The position numbers and the translations under genes are program-made. The notes beneath the pieces were generated by a model that was given only the letters and a program-made list of their open reading frames with translations, did not search any database and had not been told where the DNA came from. From contig NW_003118932.1 of assembly GCF_000003605.2 (NCBI RefSeq), forward strand, positions 176,317-198,423: a DNA stretch of 22,107 bases, in the 5' to 3' direction. This DNA comes from Saccoglossus kowalevskii (taxonomy: Eukaryota > Hemichordata > Enteropneusta > Harrimaniidae). The stretch's first letter is position 1. Every line of letters begins with the position of its first letter. Positions 10,110 through 20,491 of the stretch are shown piece after piece.

Positions 10110-10527
10110 ATTTTGTTTAAGTTGTCACTCATTAATAGATGGTGTATGTTGTCAGTGTAGATTGCCAGTGTAGCCCAAACACAAGCATTCCCATGTGACT
10201 GAAAGGTAATATAACAGTCTTTGGATTATAGGGGTTGAGAGAAATTTAATGTTTACAGCCCTAATGAAATGACAGCTTTCATTTTGATCATGTACAATGT
10301 ATTAAATGTGATTTGATGGACTGCATCACAGTTTGCCGAATTACCTTCTCCTTGTTTTCCACATTTTATTCGTCCAGTTCACGTAAATACATATAAACTA
10401 AGTATTCTATTTCAGGCGTCGAATTTAGGCTGATTAACTGGAATATTTTGTTCTATGACGAAGTGCTACATGTACATGTGACTGGCAAATCAGATTTGAT
10501 TTTAATTGTTATTTTTTTCATTTCTAG

Positions 10528-10752
10528 AGAGAAAGTCTAATGAAGGACTTAATGCAAGAACGAGAGTTGCGATTGGAAGCGGAGAAAAGGCTCCTGGAAA
10601 TGACAAAAGAAAGCGAGACATGTCGGACGAGACTGGAGACATTACAGGAAGAGTTTGATAAAATGGAGGAGGCTGTCAAAGGGATGTTGCAATACAAGAC
10701 AAAAATTGAACAACTCAAGATTGAAAAATCAAATTTTATATTAGCATATGAG
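10528..10752 (+). CDS. NCKAP5: NCKAP5-like protein, exon B (coiled coil)
   Basis: This 225-bp exon encodes 75 codons, phase 0 at both ends. It has a T-rich tract and acceptor tttctag at 10527, and donor gtgaga at 10753. The frame starts RESLMKDLMQERELRLEAEK and ends KSNFILAYE. A methionine at 10540 lies inside the exon and is not the protein start. The segment ERELRLEAEKRLLEMTKESE followed by L-x-x-LQEEFDKMEEAV resembles the human family block I recall (EERHLRLQSEKRLREVTLESE ... LQQQFSRMEETV). Leucines and other hydrophobics recur every three or four residues among many E, K and R, as in a parallel coiled coil. There is no proline. In vertebrate relatives this N-terminal coil is linked to oligomerisation and to centrosome/microtubule association; here that is inferred. 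Confidence 0.93.
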
Positions 10753-12134
10753 GTGAGAATTAACCTTTGTCTGTGTTCCGCATATGTCACCAGCATCGGC
10801 CAGAAAAGTAGACATCTGATTTGACGATATTTGAGATTTCTGGAAAATTTGTGTAAAGTTCTTCATGAAGTAGGCATGAATGACATCAATCAAGATCGTT
10901 TTAGAGTTTCTTAGTGATGGTTCCTGCCTCAGTTGAAACTCAGGTATATTTTTTTTNNNNNNNNNNNNNNNNNNNNNNNNNNNNNNNNNNNNNNNNNNNN
11001 NNNNNNTTTACCCCGGTAATACTTCTGTTGTTCATTTTATAGGCAAAAAGTGCAGCATGTTTAAATTAAATTCAAAGTCTTCATCAGTAGCCAATATATT
11101 CATGATATCTAATGACATCAGTAGATGTGTTAATAAAATAATTTCATAATACATAAATCAGGAGATGCATATGTTTGCATTTTATTTCACTGAATAAATG
11201 GTATTTTTGTTGTGTAAACTACATTTTTCCAGTAAACTAAACCGTAACACTGTATTTATCAAGATGTAATATCAAACAAAATTATTTATGCTTAAATATA
11301 CTTTTTTATGAAATCAGAAAAAATAAAAAATATTATTCATGTTTATGACTGACTTCTACAAAACGATTTTTTATAGTCTGCTCTTCTCACATGAAATGTT
11401 GATAAAAAATGACAATTTTTTCGATCAAAACCTAAAAGCAATATCTTTAAAACTGTCTGCATAGACCAAAATATTTATAAAATTTACAGACAATTTTACA
11501 TAAAAATATTTGTACCAAATTTGGGCAAGAAGATTATCTGGCACTGTTTAATTTTAAGTCTAAATTCACAAAATGGATTCCCAGTCAATCTGTATTTGTG
11601 TTTTAACATCGTAACTGCAGCGTTTGTGTTAATCTGCAGATTTTATAATTTATGAATACTTGTATTGTGTTTCCCAATTAAGCTGATATTGAAATGTAAT
11701 ATAGTACGCATATAATATATCCTTTAATAACATCTCCCTAGAGATAGACTTTTTTTTTTCGTTCTAAGAAACATTAATATTTCACTGTGCATTTTATACA
11801 TGTACATTTTGTACCTGTTTATAGACTCCAGTAATTGTATAAAACGTGTTACAATACTTAAACCGTAAAATGAGATGAATGATGTAATTTGGCAATAAAG
11901 CATCTTGTAAAATCATTAATATCGAATTAGTGCAGGAAATACTATAATATTGCAAATTTATACTTTTGAAAAATCAAACTCACAAAAAAAACATTCATAT
12001 TTTGGATATTACGTGCATCACGGTAGATAAAAGTGCTTACTACAGCTTTTTTAAGTTTTTCTTTGAATTTTGTGGGATGTGTTTATAAGCTGTGTTTATC
12101 TCATCTAAAATAAAGAATTCTTCTTTGTTTCCAG
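10753..12134 (+). other. Intron B-C (1.4 kb plus gap, phase 0)
   Basis: It begins with gtgaga and ends with tttgtttccag at 12134. It is AT-rich, with no recognisable repeat family or alternative exon. It includes the assembly gap, so its true length is unknown. Confidence 0.88.
10957..11006. other. Assembly gap (50 N)
   Basis: Exactly 50 undetermined bases follow a short T run. A round number usually marks a gap of unknown size. It lies wholly within the intron, so the coding joins on either side are not affected unless a small exon is hidden in it. The protein-length comparison does not require one. Confidence 0.99.
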
Positions 12135-12224
12135 AACAATTTACAGAAATATCGAACACACATCAGTAATTTGGAAAAAGAAAATACATCTTTGATGACA
12201 GAATTCCAAAATAGGGAGACAACG
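12135..12224 (+). CDS. NCKAP5: NCKAP5-like protein, exon C (coiled coil)
   Basis: This 90-bp exon encodes 30 codons, phase 0 at both ends, between tttccag at 12134 and the strong donor acg|gtgagt at 12225. The peptide runs NNLQKYRTHISNLEKENTSL then MTEFQNRETT. It continues the coil of exon B (AYE|NNLQKY) with hydrophobic positions every three or four residues and no proline. This part is the least like the vertebrate protein I remember, where the matching stretch is richer in acidic and serine residues, so its assignment rests on position, phase and coil continuity. A second in-frame donor at 12261 would lengthen it by 12 codons. Open frames on the opposite strand across this exon are shadows. 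Confidence 0.88.
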
Positions 12225-12260
12225 GTGAGTGTAGCTGAAACTATTATTGCCATGACAACA
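12225..12260 (+). promoter_or_regulatory. Candidate alternative 5' splice site (extends exon C by 12 codons)
   Basis: The exon C donor context gacaacggtgagtgtag (12218-12234) is repeated as gacaacagtgagtgtag (12254-12270), 16 of 17 bases alike, offset 36. Using the second gtgagt at 12261 would add the in-frame, stop-free peptide VSVAETIIAMTT. The first site has G at the last exon base and is the better match to consensus, so it is probably the major one. Confidence 0.4.
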
Positions 12261-12460
12261 GTGAGTGTAGTTATCATGCAAGCATTGCCCAAAAGATTCA
12301 GATCCTTGCTCAACTAATGAGGTGATAGAAAACAAACAAACATACACCAGTGAAAAGAATGATCATTATAGCGATGAAATATCACAAATGTCGATGTTAT
12401 CCCAGTGAAAGGTTGACTGCTATAAAATTGTATGCTTTACTGTGATTCTGTTGCATTTCT

Positions 12461-13032
12461 TGACTCTACCATATTTGCTATGACTCTACCATATTTACTA
12501 TGACTCTACCATATTTACTATGACTCTACCATATTTACTATGACTCTACCATATTTACTGACTCTACCATATTTACTATGACTCTACCATATTTACTATG
12601 ACTCTACCATATTTACTATGACTCTATCATGTTTACTATGACTCTACCATGTTTACTATGACTCTACCATGTTTACTATGACTCTACCATGTTTACTATG
12701 ACTCTACCATATTTACTATGACTACCATGTTTACTATGACTCTACCATGTTTACTATGACTCTACCATATTTACTATGACTCTACCATATTTACTATGAC
12801 TCTACCATATTTACTATGACTCTACCATATTTACTATGACTCTGCCATATTTACTATGACTCTGCCATATTTACTATGACTCTGCCATGTTTACTATGAC
12901 TCTACCATGTTTACTATGACTACCATGTTTACTATGACTCTACCATGTTTACTATGACTCTACCATATTTACTATGACTCTACCATGTTTACTATGACTC
13001 TACCATGTTTACTATGACTGTCATATTTACTA
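12461..13032. repeat. Minisatellite: 29 tandem copies of a 20-bp unit
   Basis: The unit is tgactctaccatatttacta. I count 29 copies over 572 bp: 25 of 20 bp and four of 18 bp (units 5, 14, 24 and the degenerate last). The main variants are atattt (17 units) against atgttt (12 units), in runs, and ctgcc in place of ctacc in three neighbouring units. The shortened tgactacc unit occurs at 12719 and 12917, each time followed by a G-type then an A-type unit, suggesting a 198-bp internal duplication. A further decayed copy lies at 13039-13056. The unit length is not a multiple of three, and the array is intronic, 236 bp after exon C. Confidence 0.98.
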
Positions 13033-14672
13033 CCGGTATGACTCTTGTATTTACTTTCATGAAAGTGGTACATGTATCAATGTATATTGTATGTTGATCC
13101 GTGTACAGTAGTTCTGTTCTGGCACTTGTAGAAATTGAAAAATTGTTGAAATTGAAACATTCTGCGAAAGAAACATCTCAACACGTCATTAACAGCAGCC
13201 GACAAACATCAACACGTTATTGGTATAACTGACATCACCTAAATAAGTCTCTATTCATCTACTAACAAGCATCCCTAAGTCACTGATTATTATCTCATTT
13301 ATAACATAAACTTAATAACATTGTCGGGGGAATTAGTCTTATCCAAATTGCAATGCAATGAATGCAATCTGATTAAAAATTGATCGTGTTTTAAACTCGG
13401 CAAGAATATTAAGTTGTTTTATTTGTTAGCCAGGTTATGAGAGTTCAAATTTTAATCCATTTCTGTTTTGTTTGAGAAGGTTTTTTTCTGGTACTTCTGA
13501 AAGACGAAATCAAATTATAGTTGTAAGTCATTGAGCTTGGAAATTACATCAGATGAATATTAATGAGTCCTGATTATTTTAAATACCGTACTTGCTCTAT
13601 TAGTGCCGACCCACACTTTATGCAAAACCCTGTTAAAGGGGCCTCTGTTGTTGTTTTCATAATTTTATTTGTATCAAGCGTTGTCTCTAAATCAGCTTGG
13701 GACACTTACCTGGTAGTCAAAATTATTTGCCATTTTTGGTGTAAAACAGTGAATTTAACTGAAAACATTTTGACACTTTCTTTCTCTGAAATGATTGAAT
13801 AAATTAAAGACATTTTGAAAAATGCCAGCAAATTTCTGATGATCCAATGAGCATCTGAATCAGTGATGTAATACTTCCCCAGTATGGCCGATGTGATACT
13901 GAATCAAATGATATGGGGTAAAATGTTTGTGCTACATATACACAAACTGTACCTTAGACAACTGATTGACACACAATTATTTCTCAGTTGTTTTTATGGT
14001 TATAATGATTATGTATGTTGTGAATGCCATATCACCATACATTGTTCATTTCGTACCACAATGTAGTTTTGACCATATGTGTGTAGTTTACAAAATCTGA
14101 AAAACTTGGTGAAAAACATAGCATATGCTCCTCACACATTACATATCTGAAGCAGAAAATGGTACAGTACTATAATTCCAAATAATCTGACTGGCAGGAT
14201 ATGAGAACACTAACTAAGCAAATGTTCTGTAATGAAAATTTTATCTTTCATATTTTGTGTTACACACCTCCTGTCTGTTGTTGTTTTACTGTCTGTCCAT
14301 TCGGCTGTCTGTTTGCGTGTGATTCACAATCAAATTGTTCCAAACTCAGACGTTTAAAAATAAACTCGCTAATTTTCTGAGAAGTCATGCATCAAAAATG
14401 TGATAGTGTACATCATTAATTTAATACTGGAAACCATTTCAATGCTAGATTACATTCCCGTCAATTTCATGCAGTTCTCCTCGCTATTATCGCATTTCAT
14501 TCCAGCTAGTTTCAGACTAATACTGTTTCATCACTATTTTAGGCAAATACTTGCACAATAAACATAATATAATCAAGCTAGATACAGTACCAATTTACTA
14601 TGTGTGATTCGTCAAAAACTAATTGAAAGCAGACACATTTTGGTAATGTGCACATGTATGAGCACGCACACG

Positions 14673-14698
14673 CTGATGAGTAGATATATCTTCATCAG
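14673..14698. repeat. Short near-perfect palindrome
   Basis: CTGATGA (14673-14679) and TCATCAG (14692-14698) flank the self-complementary AGATATATCT (14682-14691), with only a GT bulge. It is probably a small hairpin; the function is unknown. Confidence 0.5.
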
Positions 14699-17600
14699 AG
14701 TTAAACTGTTATAATAGTTGATATTTATCACGCTTTACTGATATATGAATATCTGCATTCTCTGAAATTTATGTTGGATGCAAAACTTTGATAGTTCTTC
14801 GGCTATGGCTATTTTTATTATTACACTAGCAAAAACTAAACTAACAAACATACTGTTCAGTTTAATCACGATCCTATTGCTGTAACGCCACGGTCTCAGT
14901 TTTATTATCATTATTATTGCACCTAACCAAATCTGACCTCTGTGAGTATTGCTTGGAGACTTAAAATTCAAAATATTTGCTAAAGTAGCCTAAACGAGGC
15001 TGTAAGTACCGATTGAAGAACTCATCTAATTGAACTAAGCAATACTGATCAATAAGTTCACGGTTGGTTTTCGCAATATCCTGCTGGCTTCAGAAGAAAC
15101 ACCGACCACGGTTTTTTTGTTAAATTAAGCTAATGGTGTGTAGAATGAATATTGGGTAAATTACACCCAAAGACTAAATTGTCAAGTAATTGCGATTTTG
15201 TTCATATGCTTTATGGAAAGCAGATTTAAATGACCAGTCTATGTGAAAGTTACTAATGTTTTATTATTAATGATTAAATGCTCCATGTTATTTACATTTT
15301 TTCTCACTAATGGCAATTTAATCATTCTAATAAATGAATGAAGGCAGTGATTGTTTGCAGAGTACTACTAAATCAAAAGAAACCTTACTTTTGAACACTA
15401 GAGGACCAATTTCCAGAAAAGTGGAATGAATAATAAGGGATGGGCCATGAAAAATACGGGGGTTGAAGAGAAAAAATAATCAGAAAAATAAGGGTTTAGC
15501 AGAGTGAAATGTGGGGGGAGTGAAAAATTTGAGAACTGTATTCCCTGCGTTTCATGTAAGCAGAAATCTTGGGAAAGACATTTCAAATTCTGTATGAAAC
15601 AAAATTGATGTGAGTAAACAGCTGAAAACAAATGAAGAAATTTAACATACAAGCAACTCTTATCTGGTCAAGTCAATATAAAAGTACGTGAGACTGGCAA
15701 GATTAGGGTTTAGGGATTTTAAATGACACCACCCAAAAGCAACCATTTAATGAGATTCAGTTATCAATTTACTGACCGTTACGTGCATCTCCAGCGAATG
15801 AAAACAACAATTTCAAACCTTGTTCATGGTCAAACCAAACCATGTTTGAGAATCGTGCAATTGTAAGCTTCCAACAAACATTGTATTTTTTCAAGTTCAA
15901 AGTTCTTCTGATCTTCTGTTGATTTTTTAAAATGCTCATCATCCATCACTTTAATTGCTGTTGAGTTTTGACGTTTTAATATTTTTTATTTTTATTTCAT
16001 TTCAGTCAAAAGTGCATCATCAATCATGCATGCATTTAATACTTTGAACGTTAACTTTCGTCACCTTATACAAAATAAACTGACTGACACATTGGCAGGA
16101 AAAAATTTGGATCCTTCAAAGAATTAACCATTTGTATGCATGACATATTTTGGATGGTGCTGTAAGAAGGGTACGCTGTTGGTCCCATTATTTATTTTGC
16201 GCCATACATTGTATCAAAAAGCCATCCATTTTATCATCATTCTTGGAAAACTAAATTTCAGAAATGTTAAACAAGAAACTAAATTATTGTGGCCGTATTG
16301 CCTTAGGTCATGGCCTTGTCACTTATATTTTTTGTTTACATTAATAGTTCCATTGAAGTGTTACTTTGTTTCATCTTAATGCCCTTCTATGAGTTGAATT
16401 TATGACATAGTGTTCACATTTAGGAGTAAAGCATTGAAATTAGGCTAAATTTAACAAATTACAAGATGCTATGATGGAACCCTTATAGTTTATGTCTTTT
16501 ATAAATCACTCAATTTTCTGTTTATTTTAATGTTTTCCTGTCACTTTGGTGTTATTTGTTTGAATTTCTTCTCCTGTAAATTTGCACCATCAGAACTAAT
16601 GGCTACAGTCACTATAAACTGAATTAGTGAATTTTATGACTGACAGATTTCACTGGCATTCATCAGTAATTGTCAGAATCATGTTACTTTTAGTTTTACA
16701 TGTACACACAGTGTTTATATGACTATGAGGGAATGTTGTAGTGAAGTTCCATGTACTCTAATGCAAATATGATTGGAAGATTGCCACACAACCCACAATC
16801 TAGTCCCAAACACACAATATGATAACTAATGTAGCAGGGTGTCTTGTTTAATTTTTTTTTTTCCAATTTCAGTTTAAAGCTTCTCATCTGAGTCATCCTA
16901 TTAATGTGTTTACATTTATTACTACTTTTTTGTTGTTGAGTGCTGTCCAACAAATCATATCAGGCAAACGTACAGCAATCATTTTAAAAACCGTAAAACT
17001 TAGCTAGTAGCTGCAAAACATGTAACAAAAAAACTCACTTGATCGAAATAATTCAATGAATTTTGTGCTCAACAAGAAACGTTAAATGTAAATGAAATGA
17101 ACTTACAATCGATTCGTTGTACTAAATTGATGGAGGTTAATTTTAAATTAAAAAATTTTGAATCTATGAAAGTTCATCTCTTATCCTCCAGCAAGGTCAA
17201 CCTTTTTTTTCCCCCTTCCCTGACTCGTCATTTTCTCAACTTTCTTCTTTGATGTTTGCCGGGATATACTAATCCTCACATGGCGCACACCTTTGCATTC
17301 TAATTCCTACACATTAATTTCAATCCTATCCTTCCCCGGAGATAATTTTTAGCAGCTAAATACACTCTAAGATATTAAAATCCTTTCCCGGGCATAATGG
17401 ATTTTTCACTTACAGTGTCACCTCATTCATGAAGAGTTTTGTGTTTCTAAATAAAAATAATTTTCATTTAACATCTGTTTTCTTGCAACGTCTTGCAACT
17501 ATTTTTGATTAATTGGTAAATAAAAAAAAATAAGTGCATGAATAAGTTCTGTGGAAACTCAACAATCATACAGTTTTATATTTTGAAAGCATGTTTGTGT

Positions 17601-19071
17601 TAAATGTTCGATGAATCTTGGAACCTGGGATTCCCCTCCTATGATTGCATACCTTGACTCCTTACTTCATGAATGGTTGATTCCTGTTGAAATGAACATA
17701 CAATACTGTATTATGAAATTCTGAAGAACTTAATCAAAGTAATCAGTATTTACCCACTTAAATCATCCAATATTTCAGGATTTTCTTCACTTTTTGAGTC
17801 GTTTTCGATTTAATGGATGAGAATTCACAACTGTATAAAAATGTCAGTCAAATTATATTAGATATTAGCTTGAGTGGTATATGTCATTCATTTTTGCTGC
17901 TCCCCTGATCTCCCATGTAAATGTGTCAGGAAAGGTTCTCAACAGTCAGACATGGCCTGGTGTTGAAGTAGAAACAGACACGTAGTGAAATAATATGACC
18001 CAAATCGCTTTAAATTATCAACAGTATACAATATACAATATACAGTGTATGACTGACAGTGGCAGAATAATTGTTATATCAATTTTTAACTCATTTGAAG
18101 GTGTACTGCAAGTAATGGGACTGAGTACAGTAGTTTCCTGTAGGAGTATGTGCATAAAAAATGCATCATCATTCTTGGAAATACGTAGAAAACAGATAAT
18201 TCTGAAAATGATTGTTCTGAGAAATTTACTGTCAAATAAATAGGATATGAATAAACACAAATATACATTTTTCTATAAATAGGCAAAGATTAAAAAAGAT
18301 TGATAAAACGAATGAAATTGAATCTACACAGTTATTTGTAAATGCAGAGCAAGGCTATATATAAATACATGTTGTCATATTGCCCACATATTAAATATTT
18401 TGAGTGTTTATATTAATTAATATTAGACAATACACCTTCAATTAATGACAATTAATGAACAACAAACAAGCAGTAATTAATTCCCATTGAGTAGTAATAT
18501 GTAATGCAAAATGTCATTGAATGATTCCTGATTTTGCAAGTTATAAATAAATTAAACAGTAGATTTTTAAATTGCCAGAACAAATTGTAAGTCAACAATC
18601 TTTCAAATATGACAGTTTTCATCAATGGCCGCCGTTTTGAATTTTAGCACTGCAAGGATATTATAAAAGTACAGTTTCCATGGAAGCGAGTCAAATTTAG
18701 TGACCTATTCGTGTATATTGTAGATTTTTGGACCTGCATGTGTGACAAAAAGTATGAGTGATTTAAAATTAAAAAAAAAGTTTACTGCAAATAATCTTTT
18801 CATTCAGGTTGAATGGCTAAGTAAACTTTTTTTTACTTTTCCTAAAATCTTTCAAAATTTTCATCAAAACCTTCAGCCAATGGGAAATTATGTCCATTTG
18901 TCCAAAAATGAACAACGAAATGGAAATGTAAATTATGGCATCTTCAAAAAGATAAATACCAAAGTCGACAGAGGTTTCAGAATCAGATTTTAATATTCAT
19001 GAGTTACATTTTTCTGACGGTATGCAAATCAAAGTAATGATCATTTTAAAATAAAATTAAGCTCAAAATTA

Positions 19072-19095
19072 TTCAATTAATTAATTAATTATTCA
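19072..19095. repeat. ATTA microsatellite
   Basis: A run of about four to five aatt/ttaa tetranucleotide copies (caattaattaattaattatt) within AT-rich intron. Ordinary low-complexity sequence. Confidence 0.8.
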
Positions 19096-20359
19096 GCAAA
19101 ACTTTATTTACTCGTTAGAACAAAGGTTTAATTTGATCTGAACCTTATTTCAAAAATATCCTCAACCAACCTTAGCAGCTTTTGATACAAAACGTGACAT
19201 GTGTGAATAAATCTAAAAATAGAATAAATTAAAGAGTGATATGACGAACAAAATAATAGTGGTAAAATAACTTTTTTTAATCTAACAAGCGAATAAATCG
19301 CATAATGGGAAACGACTTGAGGGGAAACGTATATGTAACATAGCTGGTATTGGATTATGCCTTCTCTGATCGCTCTAGGTGGATTGTTAGAGCTTACATG
19401 ATTAACTGAGAACAATATGATTTGTCTTGTAAGTATACAAATTATTTCAATGCGCAGTCCAAGTGCTAGCGGCATTTGAAAATTAATGGCAGTGGAGAAA
19501 AAAAAATATGCTCAGAATATTTTATATATTTTTATTTGTTGAACACCCAGTAAAGTCTTCAAACGAAGCAGACTCAATTGTATTAACCCTTAGAAAGCCA
19601 ACTCATTTTTACAGTAATCATATTTTTGAAACATTTTATTCAATATCTATTGGTAATTTGATATTATATATGTCATCCTGAATTAGAATTATTTGTTATG
19701 TTGACAACTCTGAACACTCCTGGAAACTGTAGAGGGCGCTGTTTTAGGAATGCACACAATTTTTGTATACTGCCCTCTATGGTTTTGTATTTTAGTGAAT
19801 GGCTCAAGTTGAAATTTGGGCCAACAATTATTGGCAGTAGACAATTCTCTGGAGTGCATTTTTACTGTTTGTCAACCACAACCGGTGAAAACAACTCTTA
19901 AAACTCCTGAACAGTGTAACAAGATTACACCTTCATGTGCAACATGCATTAATTTAACTAAATTGGGGGTTTGTCTCATAGTTGAGTTGTGCTGTTTTCT
20001 TCAGCAGCTTGCCAGAGCCCAGATATATTTCTGCAGTGGTGTGCGTCTTAGCAACATAGAACTTTTTGTGATGTAGCTCCGCCCAAGAATAAGATTCTCA
20101 TCTGAGTTTAGAAATGAACTGCTGTGATGCTATTGGTTAAAATGATTTTGAATGTTATACATGAAAAGTTAGAACTATACAGTTACAAAAATAGTTATCT
20201 GGATGCTTGATAAGTTTACCTTGGTGACCTTAATTAGATATTTCTTATGTTATTTATATATTGCCATGGCAACATCAATTTTGGCCTTGAAAATTTTGCC
20301 TCTATCAACTCTATCAAGTTTTGTAACAAAAATTTATTTTTCTTTTGTTATCCTCGCAG

Positions 20360-20491
20360 TTGAATCATGAAGAGAATCGAAAAGAGAAGTCTTTGTTGCT
20401 TGAAAGATTACGTGCCTTAGAAAATGAAAACTCGTCACTGGTGCTAGAGAATGAGACCCAAAGAGATCAGTATGAACGATGCCTTGATGAG
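20360..20491 (+). CDS. NCKAP5: NCKAP5-like protein, exon D (most conserved segment)
   Basis: This 132-bp exon encodes 44 codons, phase 0 at both ends, between tatcctcgcag at 20359 and donor gtaagt at 20492. It begins LNHEENRKEK, continues SLLLERLRALENENSSLVLE and ends NETQRDQYERCLDE. It matches almost residue for residue the human NCKAP5 segment I recall (KLLLERLKALEAENSALALENENQREQYERCLDE), which makes this the strongest identification in the window. In the vertebrate protein the next residues are VANQVVQALL. No such exon is seen before the window ends, so it must lie further right. The spacing from exon B to here, about 60 residues, is close to that of the vertebrate protein, so B-C-D probably splice directly. 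The open frame seems to start at 20345, but those five codons are intron. Confidence 0.96.

Larger units (their letters stand above)
3708..10527 (+). other. Intron A-B (6.8 kb, phase 0), repeat-rich
   Basis: It begins with gtgagt and ends with a T-rich tract and tttctag at 10527. It contains several repeat features listed separately: the overlapping hairpins at 4090-4164, the diverged repeat complex at 6786-8154, possible reverse-transcriptase remains at 9380-9563, and palindromic elements at 9761-9909 and 10008-10109. A MITE-terminus-like stretch, ttaaaggggaagtcaatcc, sits at 5013-5031 without a visible partner. The 5040-6700 and 8160-8870 stretches show only AT-rich unique-looking sequence. 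Open frames such as 5274-5594 and 8532-8927 show no recognisable domain. A possible alternative terminal exon is noted at 8878-9075. Confidence 0.85.
12225..20359 (+). other. Intron C-D (8.1 kb, phase 0)
   Basis: It begins with gtgagt and ends with tatcctcgcag at 20359. The only strong feature is the minisatellite at 12461-13032. Beyond it, 13060-20359 is mainly unique-looking AT-rich sequence with minor items. These are a ttaaaggggcc at 13633, a short palindrome at 14673-14698, a purine-rich stretch at 15420-15540, a taca/tata short repeat at about 18023-18046, an ATTA microsatellite at about 19075-19092, and an inverted tagagggc pair at 19730-19779. Open frames such as 19128-19475 (minus) and 19816-20076 (plus) carry no recognised domain. 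Acceptor-like sites at 16005 and 16872 lead to no credible exon. Confidence 0.85.

Noticed and set aside
14673-14680. Second ctgatgag hammerhead-like core
   Set aside because: It is explained by the local palindrome; there is no GAAA or stem III.
15703-15715. ttagggtttaggg, telomere-like repeat
   Set aside because: Only two imperfect units; too short to call an interstitial telomeric array.
16003-16090. Strong acceptor-like tttcatttcag at 16005
   Set aside because: The phase-0 frame stops after 13 codons, the peptide is not coil-like and there is no suitable donor.
16872-17005. Strong polypyrimidine tract and acceptor at 16872 followed by 44 open codons
   Set aside because: No consensus donor closes the frame before its stop, the peptide is unlike the coil, and the protein length does not call for another exon.
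19128-19475. 115-codon minus-strand open frame
   Set aside because: No recognised motif, no promoter or splice context, and an ordinary length for AT-rich sequence by chance.
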